Origin: Kingella denitrificans ATCC 33394
GTDB taxonomy: Bacteria > Pseudomonadota > Gammaproteobacteria > Burkholderiales > Neisseriaceae
Reading direction: 5' to 3'
NCBI RefSeq assembly: GCF_000190695.1
Contig: NZ_GL870929.1
Span: 1,161,808-1,225,807, forward strand
DNA length: 64,000 bases
The notes under the pieces were generated by a model, which saw only the letters and a program-made list of their open reading frames with translations, ran no database searches and was not told the origin of the DNA. The position numbers and the translations under genes were made by a program. Of this stretch, positions 57,276-64,000 are shown one piece after another (position 1 is the first letter of the stretch; every line of letters begins with the position of its first letter).

Positions 57276-60062
57276 TCACGCCAAACGGCCATGGCATTGT
57301 TTGTATTTCAAACCGCTGCCACACGGGCAAGGGTCGTTGCGGTGCACCATTTTGCCCGCCGCTTCCAATGCATCGGGCAGGTATTGCGCATCTTCATCCG
57401 ACACCGAATTCGGGTCAAACGCCTCGCGCGCCAAATCATTGCGCGATTCCGCCAGCACCTGCTCCATATCCGGCGCATCCGCGTGCAGCGCCTGCATTGC
57501 CAAAGCCTGTGCCTCTTGTTGCGCACGTACTTCTTCCGGGTCTTGCACCCGCACAGAAATCAACTGCTTGGTCGCATTGGCACGGATGTTGTACCACATG
57601 GCATTGAACATCTCAAACGCCTCGCGCTTGTATTCCTGCTTCGGATTTTTTTGGGCATAGCCACGCAAATGAATCCCTTGGCGCAGATAATCCATCGCCG
57701 CCAAATGCTCGCGCCAGCTTTGGTCAATCCAGCCCATCAGTACGCTGCGTTCATAGTCATGGAAAATTTTGGCTTCCGGCAGCAGGGCGATTTTCGCCGC
57801 ATAATCCTGCTCGATGTGCGCCAACAATTTTTCGGTAATGTCTTCGTTTTCCAAACTGTTGTCTTCACGCAACCAGCCTGCAATGTCCACATGCACGTTA
57901 AATTCTTCCGCCAACACGCGTGTCAGCGCCGGCACGTCCCATTGCTCTTCCATGCTGTTGGGCGGGATATACTGGGCAACCAGATTGCTGATGACCATCT
58001 CGCGCATTTCTTTCATCATGCCGCTCACATCGTTCGATTGCAGCACTTCGTTGCGCCAATGGTACAGCACTTTGCGTTGGTCGTTGGCCACATCGTCATA
58101 TTCCAACACCTGTTTGCGCATGTCAAAGTTGCGCCCTTCCACTTTGCGCTGTGCATTTTCAATTTGACGCGTCAGGATGCCCGCCTCAATCGCCACACCG
58201 CGCTCAGGTGCCAATTTATTCAAGATAGCAGCCGCACGGTCAAGCGCAAACAAACGCAACAATGGGTCTTCAAACGACAGGTAGAAGCGGCTGGAACCCG
58301 GGTCGCCCTGACGGCCGGCACGACCGCGCAACTGATTGTCGATACGGCGGCTTTCGTGGCGCTCCGTACCGATGATATGCAGGCCGCCCGCTTCCAGAAC
58401 ACGCCGGTTGTCTTCCTCCCAGCTTTGCTCCAATGCATGGATTTTGGCCTCTTTCTCCGCATCGGTCAGCTGTTCGTCCGCACGAATAGCTTCGGCTTGG
58501 TGCTGCACGTTGCCGCCCAACACAATATCCGTACCGCGGCCTGCCATATTGGTGGCAACGGTAATCATGCCCGGTTTGCCCGCCTGCGCCACAATCAGGG
58601 CTTCGCGCTGGTGTTCTTTGGCGTTCAGCACATTGTGGGGCAGCCCTGCCTGATTCAGCAGGCGCGATACCAGTTCCGAGTTTTCAATAGTGGTGGTGCC
58701 CACCAGCACCGGTTGTCCGCGCTCGTGGCACGCTTTAATGTCTTTAATCACCGCTTCGAATTTTTCTTCGGCTGTGCGGAAAATCTGGTCGTTAAAATCT
58801 TTGCGGCGAATCGGTTTGTTGGTGGGGATAATCACGGTTTCCAGACCATAAATGCTTTGGAACTCGTAAGCTTCCGTATCCGCCGTACCCGTCATGCCCG
58901 ACAGCTTGGTGTATAAGCGGAAATAGTTCTGGAACGTGATGCTGGCCAGCGTTTGGTTTTCTTTTTTGATTTCCACGCCCTCTTTGGCTTCCACCGCTTG
59001 GTGCAAACCGTCCGACCAGCGGCGGCCGTCCATCAGGCGGCCCGTGTGCTCATCGACAATCACGATTTCCAGCTCGCCCTCTTCATTAGGCTTAATCACA
59101 TAATGCTGGTCCAGATGGAACAGCGTGTGCGCACGCAATGCCGCCATCAAATGGTGCATCAGCACAATATTGTTGGTGTCGTATAGAGACTGGCCTTCTT
59201 GCAGCAGGCCGATTCGCGTCAGAATCTGCTCGGCGTGCTCGTGCCCTTGCTCGGACAAGGTAACCTGGTGGTTTTTCTCGTCCACCCAGTAATCGCCTTC
59301 GCCCTCTTCGGTTTCCTGACGCACCAAATGCGCTGGCACTTGGTTCATGATTTTATAAAGCTCGATATTGTCGTCCGCCTGGCCGGAAATAATCAGTGGC
59401 GTGCGCGCTTCGTCAATCAGAATCGAGTCCACCTCATCGACCACGGCAAAGTTCAAATCGCGCTGCACTTTGCTGTACACGTCTTCCACCATGTTGTCGC
59501 GCAGATAATCGAAGCCGAATTCGTTGTTCGTGCCATAGGTAATATCGGCGGCATATGCCATTTGGCGTTCGGCGGGCATTTGGTTGCTCAAAATCACGCC
59601 CACGGTCAAATCCAAAAATTCATACAGAGGGCGCATGATGTTGGCATCGCGCTCCGCCAGATAATCGTTCACGGTAACGACGTGCACGCCCTTGCCCGAC
59701 AGTGCGTTCAAATACACGGCTAGCGTGGCCACCAGCGTTTTACCTTCGCCCGTGCGCATTTCGGCGATTTTGCCGTCGTTCAGCACCATGCCGCCAATCA
59801 GCTGCACGTCGAAATGGCGCATACCCAACACGCGGCGCGATGCTTCGCGACACACGGCGAATGCTTCAGGCAATATGCTTTCCAATGTGGCGCCATTGGC
59901 AATTTTTTCTTTGAATTCCTTGGTTTTTTCACGCAATGCTTCGTCGGGCAGGGCTTTCATACCCTCTTCCATGCCGTTGATTTTGGCCACGATTTTTCGA
60001 TATTGTTTGAGCAGGCGGTCGTTGCGGCTGCCGAAGATTTTTTTTGCAAGAGTGGTGAACAT
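57276..60062 (-). CDS. secA: Preprotein translocase ATPase SecA
   Basis: Motor of Sec-dependent export, 928 residues. Walker A in MRTGEGKTLVATLAVYL, DEAD-like DEVDSILIDEARTPLIISG, helicase motifs GTTTIENSELVS and NMAGRGTDIVLGGN, and RRIDNQLRGRAGRQGDPGSS. The C-terminal zinc-binding SecB-docking tail NDPCPCGSGLKYKQCHG is intact. AAGGA precedes the ATG. Confidence 0.98.
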   Translation of the reverse strand: MFTTLAKKIFGSRNDRLLKQYRKIVAKINGMEEGMKALPDEALREKTKEFKEKIANGATLESILPEAFAVCREASRRVLGMRHFDVQLIGGMVLNDGKIAEMRTGEGKTLVATLAVYLNALSGKGVHVVTVNDYLAERDANIMRPLYEFLDLTVGVILSNQMPAERQMAYAADITYGTNNEFGFDYLRDNMVEDVYSKVQRDLNFAVVDEVDSILIDEARTPLIISGQADDNIELYKIMNQVPAHLVRQETEEGEGDYWVDEKNHQVTLSEQGHEHAEQILTRIGLLQEGQSLYDTNNIVLMHHLMAALRAHTLFHLDQHYVIKPNEEGELEIVIVDEHTGRLMDGRRWSDGLHQAVEAKEGVEIKKENQTLASITFQNYFRLYTKLSGMTGTADTEAYEFQSIYGLETVIIPTNKPIRRKDFNDQIFRTAEEKFEAVIKDIKACHERGQPVLVGTTTIENSELVSRLLNQAGLPHNVLNAKEHQREALIVAQAGKPGMITVATNMAGRGTDIVLGGNVQHQAEAIRADEQLTDAEKEAKIHALEQSWEEDNRRVLEAGGLHIIGTERHESRRIDNQLRGRAGRQGDPGSSRFYLSFEDPLLRLFALDRAAAILNKLAPERGVAIEAGILTRQIENAQRKVEGRNFDMRKQVLEYDDVANDQRKVLYHWRNEVLQSNDVSGMMKEMREMVISNLVAQYIPPNSMEEQWDVPALTRVLAEEFNVHVDIAGWLREDNSLENEDITEKLLAHIEQDYAAKIALLPEAKIFHDYERSVLMGWIDQSWREHLAAMDYLRQGIHLRGYAQKNPKQEYKREAFEMFNAMWYNIRANATKQLISVRVQDPEEVRAQQEAQALAMQALHADAPDMEQVLAESRNDLAREAFDPNSVSDEDAQYLPDALEAAGKMVHRNDPCPCGSGLKYKQCHGRLA

Positions 60063-60197
60063 AATTTTCCTTGTGCCCTGTCAAGTTGGCAAAACGGGCG
60101 TGATTTTAACATAACGGCATGATAGATGCAGGCTGCCTGTGCATTTTGCAAGCATTCTCCTTGCCGAATTTTTTGATTTAACGTGTTTTTACAACAA

Positions 60198-60224
60198 ACC
60201 ACTTGAAGCATTGCCCCAAGTGGT
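60198..60224 (-). terminator. Possible hairpin downstream of dapD
   Basis: Inverted repeat ACCACTTG / CAAGTGGT with an 11-nt loop; on the minus strand it is followed by a T-containing but broken run. It may be a second terminator for dapD. Confidence 0.4.
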
Positions 60225-60241
60225 CGATATTTCAACAGTTC

Positions 60242-60309
60242 AAAGCAGCCTGCACGCGGTTTTTTCAAAGTGCAGGCTGCTTTTTTTGCGTTTCAAAAGC
60301 AGCCTGCAC
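60242..60309. repeat. Triple DUS cluster between secA and dapD
   Basis: Three DUS in alternating orientation (60242-60255, 60267-60287, 60295-60309). The centre copy can pair with either neighbour. The 276-nt gap 60063-60338 otherwise holds the secA promoter region, where I see no clear consensus. Confidence 0.75.
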
Positions 60310-60338
60310 CCACCATATAGGCCAATAATTGGCCGAGA

Positions 60339-61160
60339 TTAAACGCCGCGCAGCAATTCGTTCACGCTGGTTTTGCTGCGGGTTTGCGCGTCCACTTTTT
60401 TCACGATGACGGCGCAATACAGGCTGTGTGAGCCATCTTTGGCGGGCAGGCTGCCGGACACCACCACCGAACCGGCAGGCACGCGACCGTAATGGATTTC
60501 GCCGGTTTCGCGGTCGTAAATTTTGGTGGACTGGCCGATGTACACGCCCATGGAAATCACGCTGCCCTCTTCCACAATCACGCCTTCCACGATTTCGGAA
60601 CGCGCGCCGATGAAGCAGTTGTCTTCAATAATGGTGGGTGCAGCCTGCAACGGTTCCAGCACGCCGCCGATGCCCACGCCGCCGCTCAAATGCACGTTTT
60701 TACCGATTTGCGCACACGAACCCACGGTTGCCCAAGTGTCCACCATCGCGCCTTCGTCCACATACGCGCCGATGTTTACATAAGAAGGCATCAGCACCAC
60801 GTTTTTGCCGACAAAGCTGCCGCGTCGCGCCACCGCACCGGGCACGGCGCGGAAACCGGCCGCCTGAAAATCCGCCTGTGTCCATTGCGCGAATTTGGTC
60901 GGCACTTTGTCGAAAAACTGGTTCACGCCATCGCCCAACACCACGTTGTCCTGAATACGGAACGACAGCAGCACGGCTTTTTTCGCCCATTCGTTCACTT
61001 TCCATTGGCCCACGCCCAAGCGTTCGGCCACGCGCAGGCTGCCGTTGTCCAATTGGCGCAGCGTTTCCAGCACGGCTTCCTTCACTTCGGGCGACACGGT
61101 TTGCGGCGTGATTTCGGCGCGGTTTTCAAAAGCGGTTTCGATAATGTTTTGCAATGACAT
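60339..61160 (-). CDS. dapD: Tetrahydrodipicolinate N-succinyltransferase
   Basis: Succinylase step of diaminopimelate/lysine synthesis. It has 273 residues from MSLQNIIETAFENRAEI with AAAGGAAA upstream; a much longer upstream frame is not conserved. Left-handed beta-helix with hexapeptide repeats (VLMPSYVNIGAYVDEGAMVD, then ENCF-type turns and GSVISMGVYIGQSTKI). Works in the same pathway as dapB at 4994. Confidence 0.97.
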   Translation of the reverse strand: MSLQNIIETAFENRAEITPQTVSPEVKEAVLETLRQLDNGSLRVAERLGVGQWKVNEWAKKAVLLSFRIQDNVVLGDGVNQFFDKVPTKFAQWTQADFQAAGFRAVPGAVARRGSFVGKNVVLMPSYVNIGAYVDEGAMVDTWATVGSCAQIGKNVHLSGGVGIGGVLEPLQAAPTIIEDNCFIGARSEIVEGVIVEEGSVISMGVYIGQSTKIYDRETGEIHYGRVPAGSVVVSGSLPAKDGSHSLYCAVIVKKVDAQTRSKTSVNELLRGV

Positions 61161-61216
61161 GGATTTTCCTTTAATTTGACTGAATCGGTTTTGAAAGGGC
61201 GATTGTATCGCAAAAG

Positions 61217-61251
61217 GCAGCCTGCACCAAAAAATATGCAGGCTGCTTTGA
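61217..61251. repeat. DUS pair upstream of dapD
   Basis: Two inward-facing copies, GGCAGCCTGCA and TGCAGGCTGCTTT, in the divergent dapD/phosphatase region, with a 10-nt A-rich loop. Confidence 0.6.
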
Positions 61252-61290
61252 AAAAGGCATACAATCCCCTTTTTCCACAACAAGGGTGCG

Positions 61291-61752
61291 ATGATGAAAA
61301 AAATCCTGTTCGTCTGCCTGGGCAACATCTGCCGCTCGCCCATGGCCGAATACATCCTGCGCGACATGGCGCAAAAGCGCGGCATTGCCGTGAACGTGGC
61401 CAGTGCGGGCACTTCGGGCTGGCACGACGGCGAATACATGCACTGCGGCACGGCCGAAATTTTAGACGGCCTGTCGATTGAATCGCGCGATTTCCGCAGC
61501 CGCAAAATACCGGCCGACGCATTGCAGTATTACGATTACGTCATCGTGATGGACGACAGCAACCTGCGTGATGTGCAGGCTGCTTTGGGCAACGACAAAC
61601 GCATTTTCAAAATCACCGACCTGCTCGGCGAAGGCAGCCTGCACGACCATGTGCCCGACCCTTGGTACACCGGCAACTTTGTCGAAACGCGCGAAATCAT
61701 CAGCGCCTGCTGCCGCGAACTGCTCGACCGAATCTCCGACCAACGCCTTTAA
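61291..61752 (+). CDS. Low-molecular-weight protein-tyrosine phosphatase
   Basis: A 153-residue phosphatase. The P-loop near the N-terminus VCLGNICRSPMAE contains the catalytic Cys and Arg; the general acid Asp is in VPDPWYTGNF. AAGGG precedes two adjacent ATG codons. No tyrosine kinase or capsule genes lie nearby, so the substrate is unknown. Two DUS cores inside encode DVQAAL and GSLHDH. It is followed after 19 nt by the FAD-linked oxidoreductase. Confidence 0.93.
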   Translation: MMKKILFVCLGNICRSPMAEYILRDMAQKRGIAVNVASAGTSGWHDGEYMHCGTAEILDGLSIESRDFRSRKIPADALQYYDYVIVMDDSNLRDVQAALGNDKRIFKITDLLGEGSLHDHVPDPWYTGNFVETREIISACCRELLDRISDQRL

Positions 61753-61771
61753 AACCACACCGAAAGCCGCC

Positions 61772-63148
61772 ATGCACGCCGCCCTTTTACGCCAACAACT
61801 CGCCGCCTTCCTCTCACCCGCCGAATTGCCCGACGACGACGCGCCCTTCCTGCTTGACCAGCGCAAACGCTACACCAGCACCGACTGTGTCGTCGTGCAG
61901 CCTGCCAGCGTGGAAAACGTGAAGAAAACCGTCCGTTTCTGCGCGCAACACCGCATCGCCATCACACCGCAGGGCGGTAACACCGGACTGGTTGGCGGCA
62001 GCGTGGCGCACGGCGGCATCGTCCTGAATCTGGGCAAACTCAACCGAATCCGCCACATCAACCTTGCCGACAACGCCATTACCGTCGATGCAGGCTGCAT
62101 TTTGCAGAACGTCCAAACCGCTGCCGCCGAACACGGCCGCTTTTTCCCGCTCAGCCTCGCCAGCGAAGGCAGCTGCCAAATCGGCGGCAACATCGCCTGC
62201 AACGCGGGCGGCCTGAACGTGCTGCGCTACGGCACCATGCGCGATTTGGTGCTGGGGCTGGAAGTGGTGCTGCCCAACGGCGAACTCGTCTCCCACCTGC
62301 ACCCGCTGCACAAAAACACCACCGGCTACGAACTCAAACACCTGTTCATCGGCAGCGAAGGCACGCTTGGCATCATCACCGGCGCCACACTCAAACTCTT
62401 CGCCCCGCCACAAACCACTGAAACCGCATGGGTCGGGCTGGACAACGTGCAGGCTGCCATCTCGCTGCTTTCCAACATCAAAAACCATTTTGCCGAACGC
62501 CTGTGCAGCTTCGAACTCGTCAGCCGCTTCGCCCTCGAACTTTCCGCCGCACACAGCCGCCTTGCCGAACCGTTGCACGCCGAATGGCACATCCTGCTGG
62601 AACTGACCGACAGCCTGCCGCGCCACGACCTGCAAGACGAATTGGCTGAATTTCTCTGCCAAAACGGCGGCGAACACAGCATCATCGCCCAAAACGACCA
62701 ACAACGGCGCGATTTATGGACCCTGCGTGAAAACATCTCCGCCGCCCAACGCACGCTCGGCACCAGCATCAAACACGACATCGCCGTCCCCATTGCCCAC
62801 ACCGCCGCGTTTATCGAACAATGCGGCCGCGATTTGACCGCACAATATCCCGACATCCAACTGGTCGTCTTCGGGCATCTGGGCGACGGCAGCCTGCACT
62901 ACAACACCTTTTTCCCCAACGAATTGGGCGACAGCGTGTACCGCCGCGAAGAAGCCGTTAATGCGACCGTGTACCGCCACGTGTTGCACAATCACGGCAC
63001 CATCGCCGCCGAACACGGCATCGGCACACTGAAAAAAAGCTGGCTGCCGCAAGTGCGCACCGCCGACGAAATCGCCCTGATGCGCGCCATCAAATCGCAG
63101 CTCGACCCGAACCATTTATTCAATCCAAACAAGCTGCTGCCCGATTAA
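61772..63148 (+). CDS. FAD-linked oxidoreductase (GlcD/D-2-hydroxyacid dehydrogenase type)
   Basis: A 458-residue flavoprotein of the VAO/FAD-binding type 4 family. The FAD domain shows ITPQGGNTGLVGGSV and LASEGSCQIGGNIACNAGG; the C-terminal domain has VFGHLGDGSLHYN and HNHGTIAAEHGIGTLKKSW, as in D-lactate, glycolate and D-2-hydroxyglutarate dehydrogenases. The start MHAALLRQQL is chosen for its GAAAG site and family length. Which hydroxyacid it oxidises is not decided by the sequence. Confidence 0.88.
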   Translation: MHAALLRQQLAAFLSPAELPDDDAPFLLDQRKRYTSTDCVVVQPASVENVKKTVRFCAQHRIAITPQGGNTGLVGGSVAHGGIVLNLGKLNRIRHINLADNAITVDAGCILQNVQTAAAEHGRFFPLSLASEGSCQIGGNIACNAGGLNVLRYGTMRDLVLGLEVVLPNGELVSHLHPLHKNTTGYELKHLFIGSEGTLGIITGATLKLFAPPQTTETAWVGLDNVQAAISLLSNIKNHFAERLCSFELVSRFALELSAAHSRLAEPLHAEWHILLELTDSLPRHDLQDELAEFLCQNGGEHSIIAQNDQQRRDLWTLRENISAAQRTLGTSIKHDIAVPIAHTAAFIEQCGRDLTAQYPDIQLVVFGHLGDGSLHYNTFFPNELGDSVYRREEAVNATVYRHVLHNHGTIAAEHGIGTLKKSWLPQVRTADEIALMRAIKSQLDPNHLFNPNKLLPD

Positions 63149-63160
63149 CGCGAAATTCGC

Positions 63161-63189
63161 TTGACGAAAAAACAAATTTTCCCTATAGT
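63161..63189 (+). promoter_or_regulatory. Promoter of the tRNA-Met/Met/Ala operon
   Basis: TTGACG (63161-63166), a 17-nt spacer and TATAGT (63184-63189), 25 nt before the first tRNA. The palindrome GCGAAATTCGC stands directly before the -35. Confidence 0.85.
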
Positions 63190-63214
63190 GCTGCCTTTCA
63201 ACGTGATGACGATC

Positions 63215-63291
63215 GGCGAATTAGCTCAGTCGGTTAGAGCAGAGGAATCATAATCCTTGTGTCCGGGGTTCGAATCCCTGATTCGCCACCA
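63215..63291 (+). tRNA. tRNA-Met (CAT), copy 1
   Basis: 77 nt with encoded CCA; the anticodon loop ATCATAA reads CAT. The acceptor stem GGCGAAT pairs with ATTCGCC. It has an elongator-type D-arm, so not an initiator. A lysidine-type Ile tRNA also has CAT, but the overall sequence fits elongator Met. Confidence 0.9.
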
Positions 63292-63310
63292 AGTTCATCG
63301 CACACAATTC

Positions 63311-63387
63311 GGCGAATTAGCTCAGTCGGTTAGAGCAGAGGAATCATAATCCTTGTGTCCGGGGTTCGAATCCCTGATTCGCCACCA
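63311..63387 (+). tRNA. tRNA-Met (CAT), copy 2
   Basis: Identical to the first copy base for base, 19 nt downstream, so a tandem duplication with a 96-nt period. Confidence 0.9.
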
Positions 63388-63394
63388 GTTTTAC

Positions 63395-63470
<76 letters not shown>

Positions 63471-63476
63471 GTTTCC

Positions 63477-63507
63477 AAAGGTTTGGCTTTTTTGCCAAAC
63501 CTTTTTT
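63477..63507 (+). terminator. Intrinsic terminator of the tRNA operon
   Basis: An 11-bp stem AAAGGTTTGGC / GCCAAACCTTT with a 6-T loop and following T-run, 6 nt past tRNA-Ala. Confidence 0.9.
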
Positions 63508-63712
63508 GCTTTGTGCTGCCCTGTATATTCAACATTTCAGGCACTATTATGCTACCAAGCAAGGCTTGCCAAACCATTGTGCAAAACTCAGCCGTACTTA
63601 GAACTGCATTTATATACCCTTACATATTTTCTTGAATTTTAACTGGTATGGTTGATTGAATTGCACCATAATCCAATTTCACACTTTATAACCACACACC
63701 AAGGAGAACATC

Positions 63713-63976
63713 ATGAGTTGGATTGCAGCAATTATTGTCGGCGCGATTATTGGCTTAATCGCCGAAAAAGTAATGAAAAGTGATATGGGGTTACTGATGA
63801 ATATCGTCATCGGTATTATCGGTTCGTCCCTTGGCCGCTGGCTGTTCGGAGACATATTGGGCATCGGTTCGGCATATGCCGCCGGCAGCTTTAATTTTGC
63901 CGGTTTGTTGTTTGGCGTATTAGGGGCAGCCGTATTGATTGTTATACTTCGCTCCCTGAATATTATGAAAAAATAA
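63713..63976 (+). CDS. GlsB/YeaQ/YmgE-family stress membrane protein
   Basis: An 87-residue, very hydrophobic protein of the transglycosylase-associated/GlsB family with three membrane segments (WIAAIIVGAIIGLIAE, MNIVIGIIGSSLGRWLFG, FAGLLFGVLGAAVLIVIL) and a Gly-rich pattern. AAGGAG lies before the ATG. Members respond to envelope or acid stress; the biochemical role is unknown. The 242-nt gap to the tRNA operon contains no other feature I can identify. Confidence 0.9.
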   Translation: MSWIAAIIVGAIIGLIAEKVMKSDMGLLMNIVIGIIGSSLGRWLFGDILGIGSAYAAGSFNFAGLLFGVLGAAVLIVILRSLNIMKK

Positions 63977-64000
63977 GATGTTTATCAGCCGGATAAATTA

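Noticed and set aside
63471..63712. A phage attachment site beside the tRNA cluster
   Set aside because: No repeated tRNA 3' end, integrase or island follows; the next gene is an ordinary GlsB-type gene.

Overview
The window looks like ordinary chromosome from a member of the Neisseriaceae. The main evidence is a 12-mer, AAGCAGCCTGCA, which occurs dozens of times on both strands. It sits between genes, very often as inverted pairs just past stop codons, and also inside genes. From memory it matches the DNA uptake sequence (DUS) dialect described for some Kingella species ('king3' type) rather than the meningococcal or gonococcal dialect. Other Neisseriaceae hallmarks agree: Correia-type repeat elements (CREE) with TATAGTGGATTA-like ends, a short MetN without the regulatory tail, an MtrA-like AraC regulator, a periplasmic alpha-carbonic anhydrase, a lipoprotein cytochrome c-prime, and a complete mla operon.

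Layout. 1-5 kb: end of metQ, a small secreted protein, lpdA, a small membrane protein, an OsmC protein, then fur divergent from bamE-dapB. 5-10 kb: pssA, dinB and an overlapping S9-family peptidase. 10-13 kb: a CREE, an AhpD-like protein, the mtrA-like regulator, alpha-carbonic anhydrase, and an AT-rich DUF305 metal-binding gene behind a MerR-type promoter. 13-20 kb: uvrB (with DUS of other dialects inside), a di-Mop protein, a membrane protein, a phosphoethanolamine transferase, a MOSC protein, metN and tRNA-Asn. 20-25.4 kb: one minus-strand operon, mlaF-E-D-C-B-A plus an unknown 119-aa protein, a thioesterase and a TlpA-like thioredoxin. 25.5-29 kb: pdxH, hemA, and a lipoprotein joining a CAP domain to a TbpB-type barrel. 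29-36 kb: gldA, a TonB-dependent siderophore receptor, a CREE, gabT-gabD and a roadblock protein. 36-42 kb: guaA, zwf, grpE (sigma-32 promoter with a shortened CREE next to it), tmk and small genes. 42-50 kb: a Pcm-like methyltransferase, beta-carbonic anhydrase, zapE, fabF-acpP, yggX, cytochrome c-prime, nadE-HAD phosphatase, rpsI-rplM. 50-56 kb: 6S RNA, zapA with an overlapping large coiled-coil gene, gpsA, potG-H-I. 56-64 kb: ribD, secA, dapD, a low-molecular-weight tyrosine phosphatase, an FAD-linked oxidoreductase, two tRNA-Met, tRNA-Ala, and a GlsB-type membrane protein.

How the genes work together. Most are housekeeping: lysine/cell-wall precursors (dapB, dapD), phospholipid and fatty-acid synthesis (pssA, gpsA, fabF, acpP), outer-membrane upkeep (bamE, mla, phosphoethanolamine transferase), iron and haem (fur, TonB receptor, hemA, yggX), protein export (secA) and cell division (zapA, zapE, coiled-coil partner). 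The accessory signals are the CAP/TbpB-barrel lipoprotein, the metal-responsive DUF305 gene, the three CREEs, and uvrB with its mixed DUS dialects. No phage, transposase, CRISPR array or large island is visible. Function calls rest on motifs and family recall, not on database searches.
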